This document shows positions 24,850-34,261 of a stretch of 56,560 bases of DNA, piece after piece. The stretch spans positions 1 to 56,560 of the IMG/VR virus record IMGVR_UViG_3300020183_004356; one strand, given 5' to 3'. The notes under the pieces were generated by a model, which saw only the letters and a program-made list of their open reading frames with translations, searched no databases and was not told where the DNA came from. The stretch's first letter is position 1; the number at the start of each line of letters is the position of its first letter. A program made the translations under genes and the position numbers. Source of the DNA: a virus.

Positions 24850-25239
24850 TCAAATTTTTATAATGTCAATTAGTTCAAGATTAATAGTTCGATAACCAAT
24901 ATCTGTGGTTATGATCAATGTGTTTTGAAATAAGTTCCAATCTATCTGATAATTTTTATCTAATCTTCCTCCGGTTTCTTCTTGAATAATTCTATTTAAA
25001 GAATTTAATGTGTAAAGTGTGTTTGTTTGTTTTTTTCTATGAATTGAAATTGTAGCAGGAAATTTTTTGTAAATTCCTTCGGAAAAAATATTGTAAGTCA
25101 AAATTATAGAGTCATCTTTTGATTTATCTTTAAAAATGAAAAATTTTTTATCCGATAAAGTATAGAAACTTTTTATGGTTGTTATTAATCCGACATACTC
25201 TTTAACATTAGAAAATGTACATAACAATTGAATTTTCAT
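24850..25239 (-). CDS. Hypothetical protein, 129 aa
   Basis: Sequence MKIQLLCTFSNVKEYVGLIT ... mostly beta strands with GYRTINLELIDIIKI at the end. No membrane segment or catalytic motif. Its ATG overlaps the stop of the 240-aa gene by four bases (ATGA), so translation is coupled. It may be a small structural or accessory protein; I do not recognise it. Confidence 0.6.
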   Translation of the reverse strand: MKIQLLCTFSNVKEYVGLITTIKSFYTLSDKKFFIFKDKSKDDSIILTYNIFSEGIYKKFPATISIHRKKQTNTLYTLNSLNRIIQEETGGRLDKNYQIDWNLFQNTLIITTDIGYRTINLELIDIIKI

Positions 25240-25958
25240 TTTCTAATTAAAAAAGTGTTGTTAGATTCGTCAAAAAATTGAGTGCCGATTAATTCTCCGT
25301 CTTGAGTATACCAACGTTTGTCTTTTTTATAAAAATTAAGTTTTTTCGCTTCTTCAATAGTATACGTTATTGACTCGTTAGTTAAAATCTTTTCTACATA
25401 TTCTTCTTTAGCTTTTTCAATTTCTTTATCTGCCATCATAGATTTTACGTCAGGTGTCGAACCGGAAATAGGTATAGATGCTGGATCAGACGTGGGTGTA
25501 GAAACGTTTATGGTTGAAGAATCCGGATCGGCCGCTGGAGCTGCTGGAGCTGCTGGAGCTGCTGGAGCTGCTGGAGCTGCTGGAGCTGCTGGAGCTGCTG
25601 GAGCTGCTGGAGCTGCTGGAGCTGCGGCTGAAGTGATTGGTGTTGAAAATTGAAGGTTTGTTTGTCCGGCTTTAGGATTTTTTTCAAAATGGGTGCCTCT
25701 TTGTATAGCTCGTTGTTTATATTCTGCGGTCGGAAACGTCACTAATATTCCATTGTTATTATAAGCTTGTCTTTCTGGAAATCTTCCTTCTAACATGCGA
25801 TTTCTCACGGCAATAGATTCTTCTTTGGAAGCTCCCATATTTTGTAAATATTCTTGAAATATATCAAGATGATCGTTATTATCAATTTCAAAAGTTCCGT
25901 TTGAAATTCTTTCATCCAATGAGATTTTATTTAAAAATTTTTCAGCTATAGTATTCAT
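25236..25958 (-). CDS. Protein with Ala-Ala-Pro repeat linker, 240 aa
   Basis: Residues 1-105 are a folded charged region (ending LQFSTPITSA), followed by about 11 AAP triplets, a Ser/Thr/Pro-rich segment and a C-terminal helix and beta region with YTQDGELIGTQFFDESNN. The AAP block is encoded by a nearly perfect 9-bp tandem repeat. Such rigid Ala-Pro stalks separate domains in envelope, virion and enzyme-complex proteins. It is in a run of small proteins after the polymerase gene. Function unknown. Confidence 0.65.
   Translation of the reverse strand: MNTIAEKFLNKISLDERISNGTFEIDNNDHLDIFQEYLQNMGASKEESIAVRNRMLEGRFPERQAYNNNGILVTFPTAEYKQRAIQRGTHFEKNPKAGQTNLQFSTPITSAAAPAAPAAPAAPAAPAAPAAPAAPAAPAAPAADPDSSTINVSTPTSDPASIPISGSTPDVKSMMADKEIEKAKEEYVEKILTNESITYTIEEAKKLNFYKKDKRWYTQDGELIGTQFFDESNNTFLIRK
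25534..25625. repeat. 9-bp tandem repeat, about ten copies
   Basis: Unit GGAGCTGCT (coding AAP on the minus strand) repeated almost without change. It will be prone to slippage, changing linker length in steps of three residues. Confidence 0.95.
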
Positions 25959-25960
25959 AA

Positions 25961-27157
25961 TTAATTAACAAGTGTAACTTGTGGTCTAACAGATTGGTTT
26001 ATAGAAAAGAACTTGAATTTTGGATTACTCAAAAAATTATTATTTTCATCAATAATAATCAATTTTAAATCGGGCGTGTTGTAAATTTGATTTATTTCCT
26101 TTACAACCTGTTCTCCAAAATTTTCTACATTTGGATATTGATTTAAAAAGCTATTTACAATGACCCCCACATCTTCCGAAAAAGATACAATTTCTTCGGT
26201 GTCTTGTTGATCCAAAGTTGGTTCGATTTGCGTGGGTGTTTTTTGTCCCGCCGACGTTGAAGCTGATTTTTTAATATCATCAAACGGCAATTTAAAATAA
26301 ACATCTTTGTCGACATCATTAACTTTAAATATAAAGTTTTTTCCTGTTGTCGTGGATGAACTTATACTCTTTTCTTTCTTTTGTTCAACGGTATACTCTT
26401 TTAATTGTTTCAAAAAGTCGTAAAATTTTTGTATTTTTTTTGTTGTCCAAGAAGCTCTTGATCCTTCCCCGAGATCATCTGTCGATCGCCCTCTATCTTT
26501 ATAATTTAAGATTGAAAAAAATATATTATTAAACTCTACTATTAATTTGCCTTCTTTATATTTTTTAGATTTTAATAAGCTTTCCAGATTTAATATTAAT
26601 TTATTAAAATCGGTTATGGTATTCAAATTTAAATTGGTACCAAATCGTATTGCTTCTTTAGGGGTTTTTATTTTTTTAATCTCGTATGAGATTCCTCCAA
26701 CTTGAACGTCTCCCTTTTTTCCTTTCGGAATTTTAGTTGCGCCATTTACAAGTAAAAGAATCGCAAACTCGCCTTCTCCAACTTCCTTTTTTTGAAAACT
26801 TAAAAGTGTGGGATTTTGTTGTAAAAACTTAAATGCATCTCCTAATGTTTGAGATGGATAGTTTGTTTTAAAATTAACTAATTGATTATTTACGGTGTTT
26901 AAATACTCGTCCGATATATCGGTTCCCATGAATTTTTTCCAAGTGGCTTTTACATATTCTCGTGTGCCATTTATATCAACACTATTTTCAAACAATTGTT
27001 TAATTGTGTTTTCTTTAAAAAATGAATTGTAGTTACTTTTAATTAAAAAATCCTCAAAATCTAGAAAACTGTTGCGATCTTTTATATTGAAATTAACTCC
27101 GCCATCATGTCGGTTCATGAAATATTCATTTAATATTTTTTCCAAACTAAGGTTCAT
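25961..27157 (-). CDS. Putative PD-(D/E)XK nuclease, 398 aa
   Basis: Residues 127-161 read GEGEFAILLLVNGA..., GDVQVGG, SYEIKK: an E (128 or 130), D150 and E159-x-K161 with hydrophobic strands around them. This is the core of a PD-(D/E)XK nuclease. The last third (about 300-398) is a separate region that begins with a Ser/Thr/Gln-rich linker. The N-terminus MNLSLEKILNEYFMNRHD is an amphipathic helix like other tag-like starts here. An ATATTTATA box lies eight bases upstream. Placed beside virion genes, it could be a DNA-processing virion or packaging-associated protein. Confidence 0.5.
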   Translation of the reverse strand: MNLSLEKILNEYFMNRHDGGVNFNIKDRNSFLDFEDFLIKSNYNSFFKENTIKQLFENSVDINGTREYVKATWKKFMGTDISDEYLNTVNNQLVNFKTNYPSQTLGDAFKFLQQNPTLLSFQKKEVGEGEFAILLLVNGATKIPKGKKGDVQVGGISYEIKKIKTPKEAIRFGTNLNLNTITDFNKLILNLESLLKSKKYKEGKLIVEFNNIFFSILNYKDRGRSTDDLGEGSRASWTTKKIQKFYDFLKQLKEYTVEQKKEKSISSSTTTGKNFIFKVNDVDKDVYFKLPFDDIKKSASTSAGQKTPTQIEPTLDQQDTEEIVSFSEDVGVIVNSFLNQYPNVENFGEQVVKEINQIYNTPDLKLIIIDENNNFLSNPKFKFFSINQSVRPQVTLVN

Positions 27158-27165
27158 CGATACAA

Positions 27166-27174
27166 TATAAATAT
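27166..27174 (-). promoter_or_regulatory. ATATTTATA box
   Basis: Minus-strand ATATTTATA ending eight bases before the ATG of the 398-aa gene (sequence ATATTTATATTGTATCGATG). Confidence 0.45.
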
Positions 27175-27199
27175 TAAGAGATATAGTAAAAAGTGTTAA

Positions 27200-28579
27200 T
27201 TATATATCAATTGATACCAAGTCTTGATAATTCTTACCAATGTGACATTTTACGGGAAATTGGTTGTCTACCATGATAGTTTTTATATTTACTAAGGTGT
27301 CTTTTTTATCATCTTTACACACATCAACCAAGATAGAATCGTATGTGTATAATACAACCTTTGACTTCTTGTTTTTTAAATAGTGATTGACTCGGTTTAT
27401 ATTTTGAATACTAAACTCAGTTTCTGCTGCTTGCAACAAATAGTTAAAAAGTTTATTTGGGTTGGCATCGTGAATATGTTTATTTGTTATTCTTCTTTTA
27501 AATATCGGCGTCTCAACATATTGGTTTTGATTGAAGAAATCCCATCGGTGTGTGATGTATTCGTCTACTTTTTTAAAATAATCAATATTTTTATATTCTT
27601 CTCTAACGCCACCGTAAAGATTTTGAAAAGTCAAATTTTTAGCCTTTTTTAAGTCTTCCACAGTTATTTCTTCTTTTTCAAAATACTGTTTTGCCAAATA
27701 TTCATAAATATTAAGTGATAAATCAAGTTTGTAATTTATTAAATTCGCAATAATGTGTGGGTGATATGCGCTATAATCTATACTTAAAAGCATTCCGTCG
27801 TCGCCAAATCTAGACACAAAAGCAGATCTACAGCCATCTTCTTTATTTAATGCCGCGTAATTTATTTTTCCGAATCTATTGCTTGGTCTACCCGTCGAGG
27901 TGAAAAGATTGTATTCGGTATAAACAAAATTGGATTTTTGCTCAATTTCTTTTTCCTTAAAAAATTCATTGAATTTAATCACATCAACATATAACCCATT
28001 CGATTCAACTTCAGCTAATGTCTCAGTGATAATTCCATTTAACTGTGAAAAAGACTCATCTATATAAAAATCAGTCATAGATGATCTCATTTTTTTATAA
28101 TTTTTTTCAAACAATTCTATATGTTTGCTCACAGGTATTATATAATTAACATCAACTCGATCATCTATATTTTTATATTTTATAAAATCGTGATAATTGG
28201 TCGTGGTCACTTCATCCAAAGAATCGGTTCCTTTTTGAAATTTAAAAATTAAAACGTCGTTTACGTTTTTGATTTTAAATAAATGTATAAATTTCTTTTT
28301 ATCTGTTACAAATATTTTTTTTGATTTTTGTATAATTAAATTTAAAGTGTTGTTTATATTTAAATTTGAAAAATTTAAATCCTGATGAGTTTGGTTTAAC
28401 AAATATAGCTCGTCAGTTTTTATATTTTTTATAAATAACAAAATTATCTCGTTTTTAATAGAATGAACATTATGATTTTTTACAACGTAGTCTATAAATA
28501 CTTCTTGATTGCATATATTGTTTAAAAAACTATTATAGTTTGTTGTATTCAACGACATCATCGTGTAAGAATCTAACAT
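27200..28579 (-). CDS. Family A DNA polymerase (Pol I-like), shortened
   Basis: A 459-aa protein from the ATG at 28577-28579; a TTG six codons earlier is possible. Motif A is LLSIDYSAYHPHIIANL, motif B is KKAKNLTFQNLYGG, motif C is YTYDSILVDV. Both catalytic Asp residues are kept, but the usual His-Asp-Glu of motif C is Tyr-Asp-Ser. RPSNRFGKINYAALN is the conserved strand before motif A. The N-terminal 190 residues do not show clear 3'-5' exonuclease motifs, so that domain is probably lost or degenerate. It lies among tail and small genes, away from the replication cluster. T4-like phages normally rely on a family B enzyme, so this may be a repair or specialised polymerase. Confidence 0.78.
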   Translation of the reverse strand: MLDSYTMMSLNTTNYNSFLNNICNQEVFIDYVVKNHNVHSIKNEIILLFIKNIKTDELYLLNQTHQDLNFSNLNINNTLNLIIQKSKKIFVTDKKKFIHLFKIKNVNDVLIFKFQKGTDSLDEVTTTNYHDFIKYKNIDDRVDVNYIIPVSKHIELFEKNYKKMRSSMTDFYIDESFSQLNGIITETLAEVESNGLYVDVIKFNEFFKEKEIEQKSNFVYTEYNLFTSTGRPSNRFGKINYAALNKEDGCRSAFVSRFGDDGMLLSIDYSAYHPHIIANLINYKLDLSLNIYEYLAKQYFEKEEITVEDLKKAKNLTFQNLYGGVREEYKNIDYFKKVDEYITHRWDFFNQNQYVETPIFKRRITNKHIHDANPNKLFNYLLQAAETEFSIQNINRVNHYLKNKKSKVVLYTYDSILVDVCKDDKKDTLVNIKTIMVDNQFPVKCHIGKNYQDLVSIDI

Positions 28580-28608
28580 CCAAAACAAAACAGTCAATTA
28601 TTTTATCA

Positions 28609-31074
28609 TTATAAGATTCCTGCAATTGCAGAACTCGGTCGCACAGTTGCGGTTACGCTAGTTATCCACCCATCTCTATTTATTGAATGTTTTACCTCTC
28701 TTACTTGAAAAATAACTCCCGTATCATATGGTTTTGGTAAATTTTTTGCAGTAAAAATTTGAAACGATCTAAAGCCTGATATTCCTAAAATAGTAAAATC
28801 TATTGTGACACCCGGCATTGGCATAGTACTTATGTTTGCAAATAGCGGGCTTTGATTGTCTGAAATCAGTTGGACCAAGAAAGATTCTGCGGTTTTTGGT
28901 AATTTAAGTCTGACTTTCTCTTCTGATTTTTCCTTTACTTCTACCGTACGAGATCTAAAAGTTGTTGGCTTAAACCCTAGAGGAGGAGACGATATCATCA
29001 TGCTGTCTTCATCTATATTATTGTATTTTTGAGTTTTTGATGTGGTTGATGTGGTTGGATCGCTTTTTGTAGATGATCCTAAGTTCACCGGTTGGTTTTC
29101 TTTTGCTGCTGATAACATTTCATCGACTCCCATTTGAAATTTTCCTATATAACTTTGTCCTGTAGAAATATCACTGTCTGCCGCCGAAGAAGTTTTCGGT
29201 AAATCGGTAACTGGCGCTGACTGTGATTCCGCATCGTAAAGTACCATATTGGCTACCTTATCCGACAGTTTCACATTGAAATTAAAACTTTTCAATATAG
29301 AATTTTGTGAATATACGTCAAACGGATATATTGTCGGATCCGTATCGGTTAATCCAAGGCTTGTTCTTAACTCTTTAATATGTTCGAGATTTAAAAATCT
29401 TTCGTCTCTTATAGAGAGAAGAAGTGGCTCTTGTTCGCATAATTTCAAATCCCATATTTTTGCAAAACTGTTTAGATCTTGACACAGTGATTGAGCAAAT
29501 TCTTTTATTGATCTATTTTTATCAAGTAATTCTAATACGCGTACATATTTAATATATACATCTTTTAAATTGCCTTTAAATTTTTCAGATTCTCCTCCTG
29601 TATAAGGAAAAGAGTATCTGCCTTTCTGGCCAGGAAACATTTTATATCTTAACCAGTTTATCACTTCATCTAAATTTTGTCTGTTTGCGGTCTTTAATGC
29701 TTTAATCATTAATCTATTTTCAGGTTTTTTGAACGATGCGGGAGGGATAAATTCGTTAAGATCTGCTTGTCCGTTTAAATTCTCCGAGGTAAAACTGGGT
29801 GCGTTTTCGTTTGGTATTAAAAAATTAGAGGTGGTGGATATTAAATTGGGATGGGCTCCTATTATAGAACTATTTAGGTCTAGTTTTATAGCTGGTTTAG
29901 TACTTGGAAGTTCTATGTTCAATATATCAGCTAAAAGTCCTAAACTTATATAAAATGATTCGTCGCCTCTAAATTTGGTAGCGGATTCTTCTGTGATTAT
30001 ATTTGTATAGTTTTCTAAACTAAACAGTCCCCCCGCATTTACAACTGATTTTTTTTGGGACCACTGAACTGCCTTGGAAAATATTTTAGAATAATCTGCA
30101 TCATCCGCATTCATTGGAAACTGTGAGTTTGGTTTTGGAGAGTTATAATGTTCATACAATCGCTTAGTCAACCCTTTTAAATAAGAAAAAATATCACTTT
30201 TCATTCTCTCATAAATGGTTTGTTTGGGTTTGTTGTCTGCTCCGGTTTTTTCTTGGCCCTCCGGTGAGGCATCTTTTACAGATAATCCATAGTAAAATTT
30301 ACTATTTGAATATAATTCAGTAGTACAATTAAATGACATATCGGAGGAGTCAAACGAGTAGTCGAAATTTACTATGTGTCCAACTAAAGCGTCGTATTTT
30401 CCTTCTGACTTTTTAAGGTTTTCTTCTATTAATCCCGCGTTCGTATATGCTCCTAAAGTTCCTGAACCTTTTTGTGTTATGTTTCCGGAATCATCTCTTT
30501 TGAGAGGCGTGCCTATTTCTGTTATGTCGATTAAACTCTCAGGATTATAAGTATTCCAACCCCATTCTAATAATACGGTGTTGTATGGTGAAAAAAAATA
30601 AGGAGTCATGTAATTTATCTGACTTACGGTAAAACATTTCCACTTTATTGTGGCTTTTCTAAAAATTTCTCGTTGAATGTCTACATCTATGCTTATAATT
30701 CCCGGAATAGGTCGGTGTTTTTGATATTCGTTTGTTATATTATTTTCAATATAGTGTGGTTTTCCTTTTCTGTCGTATCCGATTATTGTTGCGTTTTTTA
30801 CGTTCTGACCATTCAACGAGGAATCAAAAGAGTTTTGAATTCCGTATTTATCTTTAAAAGAGTCGCCTCCATATAATACAAATCCGCTATATTGATTTAC
30901 CTTAGAATTAGACACGGCGCGAATCCATGGCGTCATCGCTCCTTTATAATCTTTTATTTTTGAAAAATCGCTTGTATAGTTGTTGCCGTATTTATCAGAC
31001 CGACGTTCTATTTCGTTACGCATATATTTGGGTAACGGAACCGCTGCATACGGTGGATATAGTGTATCAGACAT
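28609..31074 (-). CDS. Large virion protein of the baseplate region, 821 aa
   Basis: Located in the block tape measure / 959-aa / gp53-like / this gene, all closely spaced on the minus strand, so a tail or baseplate protein. Conserved-looking parts are RPIPGIISIDVDIQREIFRK and YFFSPYNTVLLEWGWNTYNP near residues 122-180, and a C-terminal domain with MPMPGVTIDFTILGISGFRS, TGVIFQVREVKHSINRDGW. The arrangement (beta-rich ends, long middle with 'LREYLRK'-type helices) suggests a hub or wedge protein such as a gp27 analogue, but I cannot name it firmly. No transmembrane segment is seen. Confidence 0.6.
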   Translation of the reverse strand: MSDTLYPPYAAVPLPKYMRNEIERRSDKYGNNYTSDFSKIKDYKGAMTPWIRAVSNSKVNQYSGFVLYGGDSFKDKYGIQNSFDSSLNGQNVKNATIIGYDRKGKPHYIENNITNEYQKHRPIPGIISIDVDIQREIFRKATIKWKCFTVSQINYMTPYFFSPYNTVLLEWGWNTYNPESLIDITEIGTPLKRDDSGNITQKGSGTLGAYTNAGLIEENLKKSEGKYDALVGHIVNFDYSFDSSDMSFNCTTELYSNSKFYYGLSVKDASPEGQEKTGADNKPKQTIYERMKSDIFSYLKGLTKRLYEHYNSPKPNSQFPMNADDADYSKIFSKAVQWSQKKSVVNAGGLFSLENYTNIITEESATKFRGDESFYISLGLLADILNIELPSTKPAIKLDLNSSIIGAHPNLISTTSNFLIPNENAPSFTSENLNGQADLNEFIPPASFKKPENRLMIKALKTANRQNLDEVINWLRYKMFPGQKGRYSFPYTGGESEKFKGNLKDVYIKYVRVLELLDKNRSIKEFAQSLCQDLNSFAKIWDLKLCEQEPLLLSIRDERFLNLEHIKELRTSLGLTDTDPTIYPFDVYSQNSILKSFNFNVKLSDKVANMVLYDAESQSAPVTDLPKTSSAADSDISTGQSYIGKFQMGVDEMLSAAKENQPVNLGSSTKSDPTTSTTSKTQKYNNIDEDSMMISSPPLGFKPTTFRSRTVEVKEKSEEKVRLKLPKTAESFLVQLISDNQSPLFANISTMPMPGVTIDFTILGISGFRSFQIFTAKNLPKPYDTGVIFQVREVKHSINRDGWITSVTATVRPSSAIAGIL

Positions 31075-31076
31075 AC

Positions 31077-31376
31077 TTATTTATTTAAATTGTTGTATTC
31101 TTGCATTATAGAATCTATGTTAATAGGAATTCTTAATTGTAACCCAACAGGTATACTCAGTCTTCCGTTTCCAAGATTGTTAGATAAGGCTATAATCCAC
31201 CATAAAGATGCGTCTTTATAAAATTTATATGCCAATGCATCAAGATAATCCGTTTCTTTTGAAATATAAATAATATCCGAGTCTTGTGGCTGAATCGTAG
31301 GATATAATCTTGTTCCTAAGAACCTTTTACCATCAAATGTTTTTTTGACGTTTTTATTGTTGTCGTATCGTGTCAT
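31077..31376 (-). CDS. Baseplate wedge LysM protein (T4 gp53-like)
   Basis: A 99-aa protein with a single LysM-type fold: IYISKETDYLDALAYKFYKD, SLWWIIALSNNLGNG, IPVGLQLRIP. T4 gp53, a wedge component that helps clamp neighbouring wedges, contains a LysM domain with the same 'Y-D-x-L-A-x-x-x-Y ... W-x-I-A ... L-R-I-P' order. Two bases separate it from the 821-aa gene, and its start overlaps the stop of the 959-aa gene (ATGA), so these three are translated together. Confidence 0.78.
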   Translation of the reverse strand: MTRYDNNKNVKKTFDGKRFLGTRLYPTIQPQDSDIIYISKETDYLDALAYKFYKDASLWWIIALSNNLGNGRLSIPVGLQLRIPINIDSIMQEYNNLNK

Positions 31377-34252
31377 GCTACAATTAATTGTTTAGAGAAA
31401 CCACCACCGCTTTCACCGCCACCAAAGTTTCTTCCTCCGGTACGAGGCCTTTCTGTTTCTAATATATCTGTACTTATTTGTATTTCACATTCGGTGGGAA
31501 ATTGTGCGTATTTTCCGCCACTGTTGTTCCATTCAATTTGATTGTTTAAATACTTCCACGTATTAGATTCATTATTTAATTCTGGAGTAATTTCCCAAAT
31601 AACGTCTTCTGGTATAGATATGGTTACACTTTTTAAAATAACTGGTTGTTCTTTATATAAATCTCCAATTGTTATAGTTATAAGCGGAGGTACTATAAAA
31701 TTACTGACAGATGGAATCTTTTCTTTTATATACGTATAATCAGTGTATTTAGCCGGTTTAGTCAAACCCACTAGGTAATTTATTCTCTTCCACATAGGTA
31801 ATAATTCTTGTATGCTCATTGCAACTGCTTTGAAATTAAAACCTAATGTTCTGGTAAAACCTGTATAGTTACATAATTTATCCGCTCGACCTATATAGTT
31901 TATGTCTGCCCAATTGGCGTTAGCGTTCTCTTGAATTCCTTTGACTGTTGCTCTGAATGGAATGTAGGTTTCGTTTACAAGATCGTGAAAGTAAAATGCT
32001 ATGAAATCGTCTTCATAGGGATTATATTTTTGCAAGGTTATCATCGACTCGCTTAATTTTCCTGGTTTATTATAAATTATAGATGAGTCGTCTACTCCCG
32101 GAAAATTTTTCACCATTATGGATAAAGAATTTATTGTATCCGATTTTCCTGTTGTTGATAATCCTTTTTGCGGGTTTGGGTTTTTATCATTTATGCTTTT
32201 TTCATATGAGCCAGATAACGGGCTCTGCGGATAACGATGATTTACTAATTTATTATATGTAACGTCTACACGACTTTCATACGAAGTAGTATTATAGTCT
32301 GTATTTATTTTTTTTAATGCGTCATTTAAAGAATTTATTATATTTTTTTTATGTTCGTTTACTTCAGGTGAACCGCGAACAGATATAACTTTTCCTGTTG
32401 CGTCGAATGCGGAATCGGGTAAAAATTCTTTATTTTCGTTTCTTCCAGAAAGTCCGGTCCCCATGCCTGCGCCGTGGAGTGTTCTAACTCCTGAATTCGG
32501 ATCTTCTTTTATTTTATTCGAATATGTACCTTTTATATTGTAGGCCGATTCATTTTTTTTATTTTTATGTTCGTTTAATACAGATTCAACGCGAACAGAT
32601 ATAGGTTTTCCTGTTGCGTCTACACTTCCAGAAATTCCAGTCTCCATGACTGCGCTATGGTGTTTTAAAACTCCGAAAGGCGGATTTCCTGTTTCTGATG
32701 AGCCGGAAATCTTATATTCATTCGAATATGTACCTTCTATATTGTGGGCCGATTCATTTTTTTTATTTTTATGTTCGTTTAATACAGATTCAGCGCGAAC
32801 AGATATAACTTTTCCTGTTGCGTCGAATGCGGAATCAGGTAAAAATTCTATTTTATTTCCGCTTCTTCCAGCCATTGCGCCTTGGAGTGTTCTAACTCCT
32901 GAATTCGGATCTTCTTTTATTTTATTCGAATATGTACCTTTTATATTGTAGGCCGCGTTACCGGAGTTTATTATAAATTTGATTTTATTATTTGCTTCTT
33001 GTCGATATCCCCAACTCTTTCCTTTGTTCTCGTCAGAAATATCTCTTGGAATTTGCGTATTGGGTTTTTCGGCTGTATCAGACGGTAATCTATAAGAACG
33101 AAAAGCTGGTTTACCTTCAAGGGTGGTATAAATGGATAATATATCCGAGAATTGATATGGTCCGGCTCCGGGTTCTAAATCCGATCTCTCTTTTCCTACA
33201 TTACTACCATATTTTTTGTATCCGTGTGTATCATCTTTGATGTCATATCCCAACGGTGAACCGAAATATTGAGATTTCATCGGAATAGATTGTCCGAATA
33301 TTTTTATTTTTTTATCGCTATCAGATGTAGAAGTTTGACCGAATTTTTTAATATTTTCTTTGGCCTTGCCTGTATTTTTTCCTGCCTCAAATCTTTGATA
33401 AAAATCTGTTCCCCAAGTTATAGGTTTTCCATTTTTATCAAAATAAGAAAATTTTTGAGGTTGCGTCAAAAATATTCCATAAGCTCCTTCATCCGCCCTG
33501 TATTTTGCGTTTCCTGGATGTTTCAGAGGACCAAATCCACCAAATAAACTTTTTGCAAAAGATACAATTGGTAAAGAGGCTAAAAATCCACCCTTTGAAG
33601 ATTTGGGATTCTTGATAGACAAACTATTATATGCACTGATTGCAGTTCCTGCTCTAATTAATCCCTTTGAATTATTTTGATTTAAAGTGGATAATGCTTG
33701 GGGTCCGACGGTGCCTTTAGGTGGAGTTGGTTTATTTAGTGCCGATACACCAACAATACTTGCTAATGCTCCTAATAGTCCACCGCTCGTATCTATATGT
33801 CGGAGTGGATTTTTATCGGAGAATGGATTTATTTTAGTCGAAGCTGCCAGTATTGAACTCAGCGGATTGTATATTCTTGTTTCGTTAAATGCTTGACTTT
33901 TTTGTAATAAAAATTGTTTCGTTAAAAAAAGTATGCCGTTTCCACCTATTAAAAATTTACTGACTCTTATAGTATCTTGCAATGTGCTTGCAAATGGAAA
34001 TGCTCGACTTTCAAATCTTTTTAAACCGTTTATTCCTTTTCTTCCTTGATTTGGATTTACATAAACATAAGGCTGTCTAGGTCCAAAACTAAAAAGTCCA
34101 CTGTTTTCGGTATATGGAGATAGTTTCTTATACAAATTATTATTATTAGCATCGTATAATTGTTGTATTTTACCCACCAAAGGCGAATTACTATAACCAC
34201 TAGGCACTATAACCGTCGGCGGCACTATATTTGTTGTATTTTGATTTGCCAT
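31373..34252 (-). CDS. Large baseplate/tail protein with internal repeats, 959 aa
   Basis: Directly downstream of the tape measure gene. The N-terminal third is Gly/Ser/Pro-rich. Residues about 430-640 contain three imperfect 68-aa repeats with the units GTYSNKIKEDPNSGVRTL and VESVLNEHKNKKNESA. The C-terminal 220 residues are a folded domain (YIPFRATVKGIQENANANWA, YIGRADKLCNYTGFTRTLGF, LPMWKRINYLVGLTKPAKYT, PPLITITIGDLY), a pattern common in phage baseplate or tube-initiator proteins. It ends with a Gly-rich tail. Likely role: connecting baseplate with tube or tape measure. Exact T4 counterpart uncertain (gp48/gp54 possible). Confidence 0.62.
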   Translation of the reverse strand: MANQNTTNIVPPTVIVPSGYSNSPLVGKIQQLYDANNNNLYKKLSPYTENSGLFSFGPRQPYVYVNPNQGRKGINGLKRFESRAFPFASTLQDTIRVSKFLIGGNGILFLTKQFLLQKSQAFNETRIYNPLSSILAASTKINPFSDKNPLRHIDTSGGLLGALASIVGVSALNKPTPPKGTVGPQALSTLNQNNSKGLIRAGTAISAYNSLSIKNPKSSKGGFLASLPIVSFAKSLFGGFGPLKHPGNAKYRADEGAYGIFLTQPQKFSYFDKNGKPITWGTDFYQRFEAGKNTGKAKENIKKFGQTSTSDSDKKIKIFGQSIPMKSQYFGSPLGYDIKDDTHGYKKYGSNVGKERSDLEPGAGPYQFSDILSIYTTLEGKPAFRSYRLPSDTAEKPNTQIPRDISDENKGKSWGYRQEANNKIKFIINSGNAAYNIKGTYSNKIKEDPNSGVRTLQGAMAGRSGNKIEFLPDSAFDATGKVISVRAESVLNEHKNKKNESAHNIEGTYSNEYKISGSSETGNPPFGVLKHHSAVMETGISGSVDATGKPISVRVESVLNEHKNKKNESAYNIKGTYSNKIKEDPNSGVRTLHGAGMGTGLSGRNENKEFLPDSAFDATGKVISVRGSPEVNEHKKNIINSLNDALKKINTDYNTTSYESRVDVTYNKLVNHRYPQSPLSGSYEKSINDKNPNPQKGLSTTGKSDTINSLSIMVKNFPGVDDSSIIYNKPGKLSESMITLQKYNPYEDDFIAFYFHDLVNETYIPFRATVKGIQENANANWADINYIGRADKLCNYTGFTRTLGFNFKAVAMSIQELLPMWKRINYLVGLTKPAKYTDYTYIKEKIPSVSNFIVPPLITITIGDLYKEQPVILKSVTISIPEDVIWEITPELNNESNTWKYLNNQIEWNNSGGKYAQFPTECEIQISTDILETERPRTGGRNFGGGESGGGFSKQLIVA
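32345..32957. repeat. Three imperfect repeats of about 200 bp inside the 959-aa gene
   Basis: Each copy contains GCGAACAGATATA, TTTTCCTGTTGCGTC and TTCGAATATGTACCTT in order. Copies are at about 32345-32550, 32550-32750 and 32750-32957. The third is almost a copy of the first, the second is most diverged. They encode the 68-aa protein repeats. Confidence 0.85.
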
Positions 34253-34261
34253 ATGAATATT

